From positions 11,053,426 through 11,117,425 of the forward strand of contig NC_090130.1 of NCBI RefSeq assembly GCF_040581485.1: 64,000 nucleotides of DNA, given 5' to 3'. The translations under genes were made by a program, and so were the position numbers. Origin of the DNA: Linepithema humile (Eukaryota > Arthropoda > Insecta > Hymenoptera > Formicidae). Of the stretch, positions 41,688 to 51,957 are shown piece after piece (position 1 is the first letter of the stretch; the number at the start of each line of letters is the position of its first letter). Below the pieces are notes generated by a model. It saw nothing but the letters and a program-made list of their open reading frames with translations. It had not been told where the DNA came from and did no database searches.

Positions 41688-42970
41688 TGTTAGAAATAGA
41701 AAAGGATGTAGGCGGCGCTCGAGCGAGCGGCGCTCGGTACTGCGGCGCTGTGTGCGACAGCGAGTGGCACCGGCGTGAGCGAGCGTCCGATGTCTCGCTT
41801 CCGAAAAAAAAGCAGTTGTTCATTCTATTATTTTTTCTGCGTGCGTCTGAGATCTCTGCGTAAAAGGGCAACGTGTCCTCGGTACGAAAAACGGACGAAG
41901 TGTCCTCGATGCGTAAACGGGCAAAGTTATCAAGGTGATCTCGACAGAAAGTCCTTAATGGCGTGGGAACCTATTTCTCGGACTTGAGCCCAGATTCCAT
42001 CCCGTTGTTTTCTCAACAAACATCGGGACGGTCCGAGACATATATCGAGTCACCGCGTGGTCAAGGCCAAAGTGGCATTAGACTATCGTCCAGCCAAAGT
42101 GGCATTGTATTATCGGTCAAGGTCAAAGTGGCATTGAACTATCGTCCAGCCAAAGTGGCATTGTATTATCGGTCAAGGCCAACGTGGCATCGTGCGATTT
42201 CATCACGCTTACGACACAAAGCGGCTTTTGTTTAATCATTCTGCCGAAAGGCCATGTTTTGTTTCTTTTCCTCTCAGGTCATAAAACACAGAGGAATACT
42301 CATAACCTAACATAATATTCCGACAGGTGAAATCTAAAGAAGAAGAAACGAATAAATTGGAAGTATTAATTTAATCAAATATTTTGGTGTACGACATTGG
42401 TGAGCCGCTCGAAACTTTATTATTTCCTTTAATTCTTGATTGTATAGTAAAAATATACCTAAAGATATATGTTCATTGGTGGATAACGCATTGTCACTTG
42501 CTTTATTAGCGTATCTCTGAGACAGAATTCTCACATCCTTTTAATTAAATGTTAATTTCTTAATTTTGATACATAACTGATTATAAATAATAGCCGATTG
42601 CAGGCGCTTTCGTTCTCCTACTTAGTTATATTACAATTGTTACGCATTCAAATGCTAGTTTTGCCATGGCGCCATAAAGTATCTATAATTTTATACTTTC
42701 TTAAAAACAATAACAAGATTTTCATTGTCTTTGATTGTTTAATACCATGCGTTATCATTTTTATGTTTTGCATTGTAATTTATGATATATGCTAATCTGT
42801 GCATTTGTAATTTTGTCAACTCAATCTTAAAATAATAATTATCTTGATTATAGTATATGAATGGTTTTCTTTTGCTTCGACGAGTTATCAGATCATTCGG
42901 TATAATTCCATTCTGGATTTCTCACCCTTTTTTTTAATGGTCATTAAGCGCACTAGCTCATGTCTATACA
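41688..42970 (+). repeat. 5' LTR of the BEL/Pao element
   Basis: It begins TGTTAG and ends TACA. A tandem region at about 42,058-42,185 holds alternating 'caaagtggcattgaactatcgtccagc' and 'caaagtggcattgtattatcggtc' units; this copy has one 56-bp unit fewer than the 3' LTR. Confidence 0.95.
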
Positions 42971-42975
42971 TATTT

Positions 42976-42993
42976 TGGTCCTTCGAGCCGGAT
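42976..42993 (+). other. Primer binding site, tRNA-Tyr type
   Basis: TGGTCCTTCGAGCCGGAT, five bases after the 5' LTR, is complementary to the 3' end of eukaryotic tRNA-Tyr (…CCGGCTCGAAGGACCA) over all 18 positions I can recall. The match includes the CCA tail. Confidence 0.8.
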
Positions 42994-43025
42994 TCTTTTG
43001 ATTCGACATTAAATAGTTTTTAAAA

Positions 43026-44090
43026 ATGAGACTTTCTCACATCGAAGCTCGTATAGAGCAGCAAATTGAGTTGACAAAGTTAATATCCGATACTTATGAT
43101 GATTTGATTGAACATGACATAACTCATACTTCACATCATGAAATACTTCTACGTTTAAATGTATTAAGGGAAGATTGGCAGAAATTTGCCACGATACATG
43201 ACGCGATAAATATTGCAATAACAAAGTTGAAATTAGAGGAAGAAAATCAAATAAGGGAGCACATCTATTTCTCCGACAACTTGTTCACCACAACACGGAA
43301 GAATTACATAACCAACTGTGGAAGACTACAATCTCTATTGGAATCTGATCAAATAATCGGCAAGGAGAGTACACCCTCTCAATCGTCATGCACGACATCT
43401 TCTAATCCTATAGTGGTATCTTATCAAGCGAGATTACCACGGATAGACATTCCGAAATTCAACGGAACACCATCTGACTGGTTCTCTTTCAAGGATTTAT
43501 TTCAATCACTGGTCTTGAATCATCCCACGCTTACAGCAGTCGAGAAATTGCAATACTTGAAAACGAGTCTAGTTGGATCTGCTGCTCGTCATCTCAAGAA
43601 TGTTTCGATTAGTGGAGACAACTTTGAGAAAGCATGGCAGAATCTGACATCGTTCTATGAGAACAAGCGTCTTCTGGTCAATGCAGCTTTGCATGCATTT
43701 CTAAATTTGAAAAAGATCATAAAAGAGTCAGCAAGGGAGCTGGAACAATTGTATACTAATATATTGCAAGTCTACAGCTCTTTGGAACTCCTGGGCAGAC
43801 CGGTTTCGGCTTGTGACGATTTTTTAGTCTTCATTGCCACCCAGAAACTTGACAACGAGTCAATAAAGGCATGGGAACAGTATCTAGGAAATACTACGGA
43901 TCCACCCACGTGGACTCAGTTCATGGGATTCCTGATCACCCGGCTACGAACACTACAAGCATTTGAGAAATCAAAAATTGGGAAATCTGACTCACATTCT
44001 CAAGGCCTTAAAACTCATTTCCAAGGGAAGCAAAAGGAGAATAAATCAGACAATACTCTCGGATGTAACATCTGCACCGGCAAACATTAA
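43026..44090 (+). CDS. BEL/Pao Gag
   Basis: 354 codons. The N-terminal half is helical and charged. Residues about 138-260 hold the block common to BEL/Pao Gag (RLPRIDIPKFNGTPSDWFSF...FLITRL), known as a DUF1759-type capsid region. The C-terminus begins a cysteine motif (CNICTGKH) and is cut by a TAA at 44,088-44,090. The pol frame continues in the same phase after the stop, so Gag and Pol form one frame of about 1,740 codons broken once. Gag packages the element's RNA into particles. Confidence 0.88.
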   Translation: MRLSHIEARIEQQIELTKLISDTYDDLIEHDITHTSHHEILLRLNVLREDWQKFATIHDAINIAITKLKLEEENQIREHIYFSDNLFTTTRKNYITNCGRLQSLLESDQIIGKESTPSQSSCTTSSNPIVVSYQARLPRIDIPKFNGTPSDWFSFKDLFQSLVLNHPTLTAVEKLQYLKTSLVGSAARHLKNVSISGDNFEKAWQNLTSFYENKRLLVNAALHAFLNLKKIIKESARELEQLYTNILQVYSSLELLGRPVSACDDFLVFIATQKLDNESIKAWEQYLGNTTDPPTWTQFMGFLITRLRTLQAFEKSKIGKSDSHSQGLKTHFQGKQKENKSDNTLGCNICTGKH

Positions 44091-44096
44091 ACTGCT

Positions 44097-47000
44097 ATGT
44101 GCAATGAATTTACCAGCAAGTCTCGAACTCAAAAGCTCTCTTTAATTGCGAGATATCGACTGTGCTATAACTGTTTAGGATCCCATCGAATCGCTAACTG
44201 CCCTTCTACTAGACGATGTAGGAAATGTGGCAAAAAGCATCACACCTCAATACACAATGATCCTTCGCAAGCAACTGTATCAGGAGATAAGAATGAAAAA
44301 CCTACTAAGTCATCAGATAGCACTGAACGAACAACGGAAGCGAGAGTTTTACATTCCAATATTTGTCATGGATCGCTTCAAGCGCAAACACTGTTAGCAA
44401 CGGCTCAAATTCGGATCATAAGTCTTGATGGACACACTACTAAAGCAAGGGTATTGTTAGACCAAGGCTCTGAGGTTTCATTGGTAACGGAACGATTAGT
44501 CCAACGACTTAAAATATCACGCCAGCGCTCTTCGGTTCCGTTGGTCGGAATTGGAGCTCAATCTTCTAACAAGACCAAAGGGCTTGTTCACTTCAGGATT
44601 AAGCCACACTTTGACTCAAGTTTTGAGACTACCATTTCCGCACATATATTGCCCAGCCTCACTTCCTCAATTCCTACCATGGAAAGTCATCAAGATTCAT
44701 GGACTCATCTAAAAGGACTACAGTTGGCCGATCCTCACTTCTCATCACCAGGTTCGATAGATCTTTTGCTGGGAGCAGAGGTATACGCTCAGATTCTAAA
44801 TGAAGGAATCATTAGAGGTCAGGCAAACACTCCTATAGCCCAATCTACCACATTAGGCTGGATCGTTTCAGGCCCAACAGGCACAGGTCTCTCTCAATCG
44901 TCCTTTTCAAGCTATCATGTTTCTCCGGATAAAGATCTTTGTATAATCTTGCAAAGATTTTGGGAGCTAGAGTCCGTTCCAGCAATACATCGTTCATCAT
45001 TGACACCTGAGGAACAAGAGTGTGAGACACATTTTAAAACCACACATTCTCGAAACTCCACTGGAAGATACATCGTTAGACTACCATTCAAGAACTCAGT
45101 CGAGAAGCTAGGTGACTCTAGACAGAGGGCTAACCTTCTCTGTAACAAGTTACTTCGACGTTGTGCTACAGATCTTAAGTATGCACAAGCATACGTCGAA
45201 TTTTTGACGGAATATCAGAAACTAGGACACATGAGACAAGTATCGGATTCGACATACGTTCCCCCACATGCCTACTATCTACCTCATCATGGTGTCTGGA
45301 AGGAGACTAGTAACACCACTAAATTACGAGTTGTCTTCAACGGATCGAAATCAACGACATCAGGGTACTCCTTGAATGATATCTTACATTCAGGTGCGAA
45401 ATTACAAGTGGATATATTCGACGTGTTGTTGTGGTTCAGACAATTTCGTTACGTCTTCTCGGCTGACATTGAAAAAATGTTCAGACAGATTAACGTACAT
45501 TCTGATGATTGGAAATATCAACGTATTATCTGGGAGGATCAGAACCATCAATTAGTTCCCTTTGAACTTACAACTGTTACTTACGGATTGGTCTGTGCAC
45601 CTTTCCAAGCGCTACGAGCTATTCAACAGCTCACCGAAGATGAAGGTACACGATTTCCTCAAGTCATATCCACTATGACCAAAGGTCGCTACGTAGATGA
45701 TCTATTCGGAGGCGCTGATTCAATCACTGAGGCTAAAGAATGCGTGAAACAAGTAAATCAGCTCTGCATGGCGGGCGGTTTCCCATTACAAAAGTGGATT
45801 AGTAATAATCCTAACATTTTGGAGGAAATTTCACCTGAGAATCACCTTGATTCTCACAAAATTAAGACTGACGACAATCTCATGATATATTCCCTTGGTT
45901 CAATGTGGGATCCAAGCAAGGATATCTTTTATTTTCATTTAGATCTGGTCCCCACGGACACCATCACAAAACGAATCATGCTCTCAACAACTGCAAGAAT
46001 ATTTGATCCACTCGGATTTCTCTCACCCGTCATCATAACCGCGAAAATATTAATTCAAGAAACGTGGTCAATGAAAATTGACTGGGATGATCCTTTACCA
46101 CCTATCGCAAATAGCAAGTGGACTAAATTCATCACTAGTTGTCAAGATATAAACAAACTCAGGTTTCCAAGATGGATTGGTACCGATGCGTCTTCTCTGT
46201 TAGAAATTCATGAGTTTTGTGACGCATCATCTGACGCTATGGCCGCCGTGGTCTATAGCAGATCCACCTCTTCAGAAGGACAAGTCGCAATTCAATTCGT
46301 GTGTTCTAAAACCAAAGTAGCTCCTTTGAAAAAGCTAACCATACCTCGCTTAGAACTCTCAGGAGCTGTCCTGTTAGTAAAACTGGTCTCTCAAGTACTA
46401 CGAGTGCTCAACAGGAAAGAAATTAAGGTCTATTTATGGACAGATTCGTCCATAACGCTCACTTGGATTAAAGGTTGTCCATCACGTTGGAAGGAGTTTA
46501 TACAAAATCGAACATACTTCATACAGGATACATTGCCTCAGGCAAAATGGAGTTTTGTTCCCGGCAACGAGAATCCAGCCGACCTTGCCACTAGAGGAAT
46601 GACACCCATTCAACTTGCACACATGACCATGTGGTGGCATGGTCCGACATGGCTCTCTCAGTCATCACCTTTTTGGCCTTCAGCTCCAGAGAGAAATTTT
46701 ACCGGAGAACAGCTTGAAGAGCGACCCATTAGGGTCAATAATGCTCATGTAGCATCACCCCAGCCATGGGACCTTTTAGATCGGTATTCAGACCTAAGCA
46801 GACTGTTGCGTATTACTGTCATATGCCAGAGAGCGGTAGCAAGGTTTAAACTACTACCTAACACGCCGACTCATACTCCGATATCCCCAACGGAACTCCA
46901 TTTAGCTAAACAATTTTGGATCAAAGAAGTACAGCGTGCCACATTCCAACGTGAATTGAAGTTACTGTCTGAAGGTAAGGTGCTACCCAAATCCAACTCT

Positions 47001-48245
47001 CTAATTCGGCTCACACCTTATATTGATGCCGTTGGAATACTTCGGGTCGGAGGACGTCTTCGCTCATCAAACTTGTCTGATAATGCCAAGCATCCTGCAA
47101 TACTACCACGGAACTCAAGGCTCTCATCTCTTGTGATAGCCGAATCCCACCTTCGATCATTTCACGGAGGAACTCAGCTTACAACGTCCTTCATTAGAGA
47201 GGAATTCTGGATTATCGGAGGTCGAGCCTCAGTAAGACGTCACATCATCAAATGCGTCATCTGTGCCAGATTCAGACAAAAAAGGGCGCAACAGCTGATG
47301 GGGCAATTGCCTCCTGAGCGAGTCACACCATCACGACCGTTTCTACACTCGGGAGTGGACTATGCAGGCCCCGTCATCATTAAGACATGGAGGGCAAAGA
47401 ACGCTCGTACATACAAGGCCTACGTAGCTCTTTTCGTATGCTTCTCTACCTCGGCGGTGCATTTGGAGTTAGTCACTGACTATACAGCTGACGCTTTCAT
47501 AGCGGCGTACAAGCGCTTCACAAGTAGACGGGGAGTCTGCGCCACTCTTACCAGTGATTGCGGCACCAATCTCAAGGGAGCAAACGCAGAACTTCAACGA
47601 CTCTTTTCCTCAGCGTCCAAGGAAGCACAAAATTTGGCAACGTTATTATCAAAGGACGGAACACTCTGGAAATTTAACCCTCCATCAGCTCCTCATTTTG
47701 GAGGCAAATGGGAAGCGGGAGTCAAATCTATGAAGTACCATCTAAAAAGGGTAGTTGGAAACACCCTACTCACGTATGAGGAAATGAATACCCTTTTAAT
47801 ACAAGTCGAAGCGATCCTAAACTCCAGGCCATTGAGTGCGTTGACAGACGATCTAACAGTCCTGACACCTGGCCATTTTTTGATGGGTTGCGCACCTACC
47901 GTGATCCCTGAACCATCTCTTGACAACGAAAAAACCTCTTGCCTATCAAGATGGCAACTCCTTAGAAAGATGCTTGACTCATTATGGACACGATGGTCCA
48001 CTGAGTACCTCCAACGTTATCACTCCATTTATAAGTGGAATCAGGCTACTCGCTCCATCACTGAAGGGTCAATGGTGCTGGTCGTAGATGAGAGATACCC
48101 ACCTGCAAAGTGGCCTATGGGACGGGTCGTCAAGATTCACCCTGGCTCGGACGGATTAGTGAGAGTAGTTACAGTCAAGACACAAACCTCCGAGATGAAG
48201 AGACCAATTACGAAACTCTGCCTACTTCCAACTGATAAGGATTAG
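44097..48245 (+). CDS. BEL/Pao Pol: zinc knuckles, protease, RT, RNase H, integrase
   Basis: 1,382 codons from the first ATG, without interruption. In order: zinc motif CYNCLGSHRIANC and CRKCGKKHHTSIH (about 20-55), aspartic protease LLDQGSEVSLV (about 120), reverse transcriptase with YVDDLFGGAD (about 530), RNase H (EFCDASSDAMAAVVY about 704; LWTDSSITLTW about 780), integrase zinc region (FHGGTQLTT, CVICARFR), DDE positions GVDYAGP (about 1,086), LTSDCGTN (about 1,150) and GGKWEAGVKSMK (about 1,200), and a C-terminal chromatin-binding-like domain. The order RT-RNase H-integrase with DQGS-type protease is typical of BEL/Pao. Apart from the stop at the gag junction the element looks intact. 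Confidence 0.93.
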   Translation: MCNEFTSKSRTQKLSLIARYRLCYNCLGSHRIANCPSTRRCRKCGKKHHTSIHNDPSQATVSGDKNEKPTKSSDSTERTTEARVLHSNICHGSLQAQTLLATAQIRIISLDGHTTKARVLLDQGSEVSLVTERLVQRLKISRQRSSVPLVGIGAQSSNKTKGLVHFRIKPHFDSSFETTISAHILPSLTSSIPTMESHQDSWTHLKGLQLADPHFSSPGSIDLLLGAEVYAQILNEGIIRGQANTPIAQSTTLGWIVSGPTGTGLSQSSFSSYHVSPDKDLCIILQRFWELESVPAIHRSSLTPEEQECETHFKTTHSRNSTGRYIVRLPFKNSVEKLGDSRQRANLLCNKLLRRCATDLKYAQAYVEFLTEYQKLGHMRQVSDSTYVPPHAYYLPHHGVWKETSNTTKLRVVFNGSKSTTSGYSLNDILHSGAKLQVDIFDVLLWFRQFRYVFSADIEKMFRQINVHSDDWKYQRIIWEDQNHQLVPFELTTVTYGLVCAPFQALRAIQQLTEDEGTRFPQVISTMTKGRYVDDLFGGADSITEAKECVKQVNQLCMAGGFPLQKWISNNPNILEEISPENHLDSHKIKTDDNLMIYSLGSMWDPSKDIFYFHLDLVPTDTITKRIMLSTTARIFDPLGFLSPVIITAKILIQETWSMKIDWDDPLPPIANSKWTKFITSCQDINKLRFPRWIGTDASSLLEIHEFCDASSDAMAAVVYSRSTSSEGQVAIQFVCSKTKVAPLKKLTIPRLELSGAVLLVKLVSQVLRVLNRKEIKVYLWTDSSITLTWIKGCPSRWKEFIQNRTYFIQDTLPQAKWSFVPGNENPADLATRGMTPIQLAHMTMWWHGPTWLSQSSPFWPSAPERNFTGEQLEERPIRVNNAHVASPQPWDLLDRYSDLSRLLRITVICQRAVARFKLLPNTPTHTPISPTELHLAKQFWIKEVQRATFQRELKLLSEGKVLPKSNSLIRLTPYIDAVGILRVGGRLRSSNLSDNAKHPAILPRNSRLSSLVIAESHLRSFHGGTQLTTSFIREEFWIIGGRASVRRHIIKCVICARFRQKRAQQLMGQLPPERVTPSRPFLHSGVDYAGPVIIKTWRAKNARTYKAYVALFVCFSTSAVHLELVTDYTADAFIAAYKRFTSRRGVCATLTSDCGTNLKGANAELQRLFSSASKEAQNLATLLSKDGTLWKFNPPSAPHFGGKWEAGVKSMKYHLKRVVGNTLLTYEEMNTLLIQVEAILNSRPLSALTDDLTVLTPGHFLMGCAPTVIPEPSLDNEKTSCLSRWQLLRKMLDSLWTRWSTEYLQRYHSIYKWNQATRSITEGSMVLVVDERYPPAKWPMGRVVKIHPGSDGLVRVVTVKTQTSEMKRPITKLCLLPTDKD

Positions 48246-48272
48246 CCTTTTTCGTTCGTCAACCAGGTTTAC

Positions 48273-48286
48273 GAAGGCGGGCGGAA
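48273..48286 (+). other. Polypurine tract of the BEL/Pao element
   Basis: GAAGGCGGGCGGAA directly precedes the TGTTAG start of the 3' LTR. This is the expected place for the plus-strand primer. Confidence 0.65.
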
Positions 48287-49625
48287 TGTTAGAAATAGAA
48301 AAGGATGTAGGCGGCGCTCGAGCGAGCGGCGCTCGGTACTGCGGCGCTGTGTGCGACAGCGAGTGGCACCGGCGTGAGCGAGCGTCCGATGTCTCGCTTC
48401 CGAAAAAAAAGCAGTTGTTCATTCTATTATTTTTTCTGCGTGCGTCTGAGATCTCTGCGTAAAAGGGCAACGTGTCCTCGGTACGAAAAACGGACGAAGT
48501 GTCCTCGATGCGTAAACGGGCAAAGTTATCAAGGTGATCTCGACAGAAAGTCCTTAATGGCGTGGGAACCTATTTCTCGGACTTGAGCCCAGATTCCATC
48601 CCGTTGTTTTCTCAACAAACATCGGGACGGTCCGAGACATATATCGAGTCACCGCGTGGTCAAGGCCAAAGTGGCATTAGACTATCGTCCAGCCAAAGTG
48701 GCATTGTATTATCGGTCAAGGTCAAAGTGGCATTGAACTATCGTCCAGCCAAAGTGGCATTGTATTATCGGTCAAGGTCAAAGTGGCATTGAACTATCGT
48801 CCAGCCAAAGTGGCATTGTATTATCGGTCAAGGCCAACGTGGCATCGTGCGATTTCATCACGCTTACGACACAAAGCGGCTTTTGTTTAATCATTCTGCC
48901 GAAAGGCCATGTTTTGTTTCTTTTCCTCTCAGGTCATAAAACACAGAGGAATACTCATAACCTAACATAATATTCCGACAGGTGAAATCTAAAGAAGAAG
49001 AAACGAATAAATTGGAAGTATTAATTTAATCAAATATTTTGGTGTACGACATTGGTGAGCCGCTCGAAACTTTATTATTTCCTTTAATTCTTGATTGTAT
49101 AGTAAAAATATACCTAAAGATATATGTTCATTGGTGGATAACGCATTGTCACTTGCTTTATTAGCGTATCTCTGAGACAGAATTCTCACATCCTTTTAAT
49201 TAAATGTTAATTTCTTAATTTTGATACATAACTGATTATAAATAATAGCCGATTGCAGGCGCTTTCGTTCTCCTACTTAGTTATATTACAATTGTTACGC
49301 ATTCAAATGCTAGTTTTGCCATGGCGCCATAAAGTATCTATAATTTTATACTTTCTTAAAAACAATAACAAGATTTTCATTGTCTTTGATTGTTTAATAC
49401 CATGCGTTATCATTTTTATGTTTTGCATTGTAATTTATGATATATGCTAATCTGTGCATTTGTAATTTTGTCAACTCAATCTTAAAATAATAATTATCTT
49501 GATTATAGTATATGAATGGTTTTCTTTTGCTTCGACGAGTTATCAGATCATTCGGTATAATTCCATTCTGGATTTCTCACCCTTTTTTCTAATGGTCATT
49601 AAGCGCACTAGCTCATGTCTATACA
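48287..49625 (+). repeat. 3' LTR of the BEL/Pao element
   Basis: Same as the 5' LTR apart from one additional 56-bp unit (about 48,776-48,832) and a T/C difference near 49,591 that I noticed. Confidence 0.95.
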
Positions 49626-49630
49626 CTGGC

Positions 49631-49999
49631 GTATCCATTATGCACAGCTGCAATATGAGAGTGCATGCCGCAGTGGTATATGGTTCGCATGATCTCAACT
49701 TTACATTGTATAACTTCGGTGTGTGTGTAGCTGGCTAATTGTAGTAATTGTATATATGAAGTCGTAGTTATCAGTGTGTCTATATTCAAATCGCATTCAC
49801 CTGATCTTAGTAAAGAAATTGTGGTTACGTTGAGGTAGGTTCCTCCGCAATCGTATGCAATAATGGCGTTCGTACCAGAGAGCAAGGTTGAAGTCAGTAG
49901 GATGGCGAAACTTGCCTGTGAGTAAAATATTTTAATTAATACAATGAATTGATAACAATTAATAATTAATGATTTTAAATGGTTAACTAATGATATCAT
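49631..49999 (-). pseudogene. Env-like glycoprotein, N-terminal part with signal peptide
   Basis: The - strand frame starts with a hydrophobic signal-like segment and enters an ectodomain with the motif AYDCGGTYLNVTTISLL, which I associate with chuvirus-type glycoproteins. An acceptor-like sequence (tactcacag, ending near 49,922) lies just before the hydrophobic segment, as expected if env mRNA is spliced. The frame is cut by the BEL/Pao insertion and continues in phase at 41,682 on the other side. It lies downstream of integrase, the usual env place. The gene is interrupted and frameshifted, hence non-functional here. Confidence 0.65.
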
Positions 50000-50098
50000 T
50001 ATAACGCGTTTCTATATTCTTATTATACGTAGATCCGGGAATCTGGGCTGTGTTTACAACTTAAGTCATGATTAATTATCACTTTCCTTCATCCCGGT

Positions 50099-50865
50099 TC
50101 AATTGTATGCGCAGATTTGGATAACTTTAGTTTATTAACATGTACCACGCAATGTTTTCCTTTAAAGTTAATTCTTACATTGTTCATAGGTAACATTTCA
50201 ATGATCTTGTATGGTCCCGAATATTGATCAGAAAATTTGCCCTTCATGGGTTCTTTTAGTAAATAAACCTTATCATTAATCTTGAATTTTTGGACATTTA
50301 TTTTTTGATCGTAATATTTTTTACTTTTTTTTTTTATTTTATTAGATTTCCTCTGGCTATTTCTTGAGTTGATTTCAAAGTATTAAAAAGATTGGTCAAG
50401 TAATCTTGATAAGGTAATTCTATATATTCTTCTAAAATAGTGGTAGAGGAAGGTACCCTAGGGATATGTCCAAAGACCAAAGCGTATGGTGTATAGTTAG
50501 TTCCTTCATGCACAGAAGTGTTATAAGCAAACATAGCTGTCATTAAATGTTCGTCCCATTCATTATTATTGTTAGTATACATTTTTAAGTATTCTGTTAA
50601 CACGTGGTGTGATCTTTCGATCGAACCATTCGACTGAGGATGGTAAGCGGTGGTACGGCACTGTCTAATTTTGAAATGTGAAGCGATTGCTTTCATTAAA
50701 GAGGTAAAAAAGGTAGGAGCCTGATCGGTTAATAATGCTCGCGGGGCCCCATAGATGCAAATAAAATTTTTTACAAATGCTTCAGCTATTGAAATGGAAT
50801 CTGCCCTCATCAAGGGTGAGGCTACTGAATATTTTGTTAAAAGATCCTGTATGGTTAGTATGTAT
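50099..50865 (-). pseudogene. Gypsy-class integrase, C-terminal part
   Basis: This continues in phase from the integrase cut by the hAT insertion at 54,258-54,265. It holds two of the DDE catalytic positions (LLTDQAPTF and GSIERSHHVLTEYL), then a C-terminal region. A TAA and a shift at an 11-A run (50,325-50,335) break the frame; coding resumes in another phase (VYLLKEPMKGKFSDQYSGP) until about 50,099. The homopolymer is the likely site of a slip mutation. Confidence 0.8.
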
Positions 50866-51680
50866 CAGGGTTGGCATGTTTTAAACAATATGTTTAAAAC
50901 TGTATGATTAAAACTTGTTTAAAACAGTAGGCATTGTTTTAAACACTTTTGTTTTAAACAGTTTTAAACTACTGTTTAAAATTGTTTAAAACATTACTAT
51001 TAATATTTGATAATTTGGAAAAGGCACTATAAAAAAAACTAAAAACTTGGAGTATATGTTGCAGAAAAAGTTCTTGTTTTTATTTATATTGATATAACAT
51101 ATAGATATAAAAATATAAATAAAATAGAATTAATGAGTTATATTATATATTATAAAAAAAAATATTTTTGGTTATTAATTTTTCAATTTTTAATTTTAAT
51201 ACACAAATAAAAATAAAATAACAAAAAATACACATAAAAACTATTTAATAAATATTGACTGGCATTTTAAATTAATAATACATAACACATAACTCATAGT
51301 TCTCATAACAGATCAGTAGTCTAGTTACAGTAGTCATAGTCTCTTTCTTTGGTTATTATTCTTATTAACAATAATGCTTAACTCTCAACATAAATTGTAA
51401 ATTAAAAAAACTTTAATTCTTCTTTCATTTAAAAACTAAAAATTAAAAAAAAAATAAACATTGAATTTTAGCGCTCATTATAAATAATAAATAAAATATA
51501 ATGCCAATCCTACAACTAAAAAATAAAAATCACAAAAAGTGGACGGTGACATATTGCAATTGCAATTATTGCATAAAGTTTTTAATATCTCCTTTTAAAT
51601 TTATTAATCAAAAATAAAATATTAAGAAAGAAATAGTTTTTTTTCTATTATTGAAAATACTTGTTAAAAGATTACAAAGA

Positions 51681-51957
51681 CTACTCACAATCAGCCTCAA
51701 TCTCATACTCAGTTTGATCAATTTCACTCTTTTTGTTGAGTGCCTTCAAAATTGTTACTAATTTTGCAGCTTTTTCTACGCCTAATCTGTTTCTTAGTTT
51801 TGTGTGCACTAAACCAAAAGCTGAAAACAGCCTTTCTATGCCAGCAGAAGAAGCAACTGCTGTATGAAGTTGTGTTACTAAATCAAACGTTACAGTATTG
51901 ACATTATTTTTTAACGCAAGCCACCATGTTATGGGCTTAATATTTTTAATGGATTCC
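51681..51957 (-). pseudogene. hAT transposase C-terminal dimerisation domain, shifted frame
   Basis: It reads KPITWWLALKNN, then a SSAGIERLFSAFGLVHTKLR block and a tail ending in TAG at 51,681-51,683. The ERLFS..G..., R.RL layout is the conserved hAT dimerisation region and includes the third catalytic acidic residue. It is one frame away from the main transposase frame, so a single indel near 51,955 separates them. Confidence 0.85.

Larger units (their letters stand above)
41688..49625 (+). mobile_element. BEL/Pao LTR retrotransposon, 7.9 kb, 5-bp duplication CTGGC
   Basis: Flanked by CTGGC at 41,683-41,687 and 49,626-49,630. The LTRs are 41,688-42,970 (1,283 bp) and 48,287-49,625 (1,339 bp); they begin TGTTAGAAATAG and end TCTATACA. 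They look nearly identical except for one extra 56-bp tandem unit in the 3' LTR. Between them lie a tRNA-Tyr-like primer site, a gag-pol frame with a single internal stop, and a purine tract. It inserted into the env-like gene of the Gypsy-class element, in opposite orientation. The LTR identity points to a recent event. Confidence 0.95.

Noticed and set aside
41656..42795. Short open frames repeated at 48,222-49,450
   Set aside because: They are the same LTR sequence seen twice; LTR frames with no domains, not genes.
42976..42993. tRNA-like sequence
   Set aside because: Only the 18-nt complement of a tRNA 3' end is present, placed right after an LTR; it is a primer binding site, not a tRNA gene.
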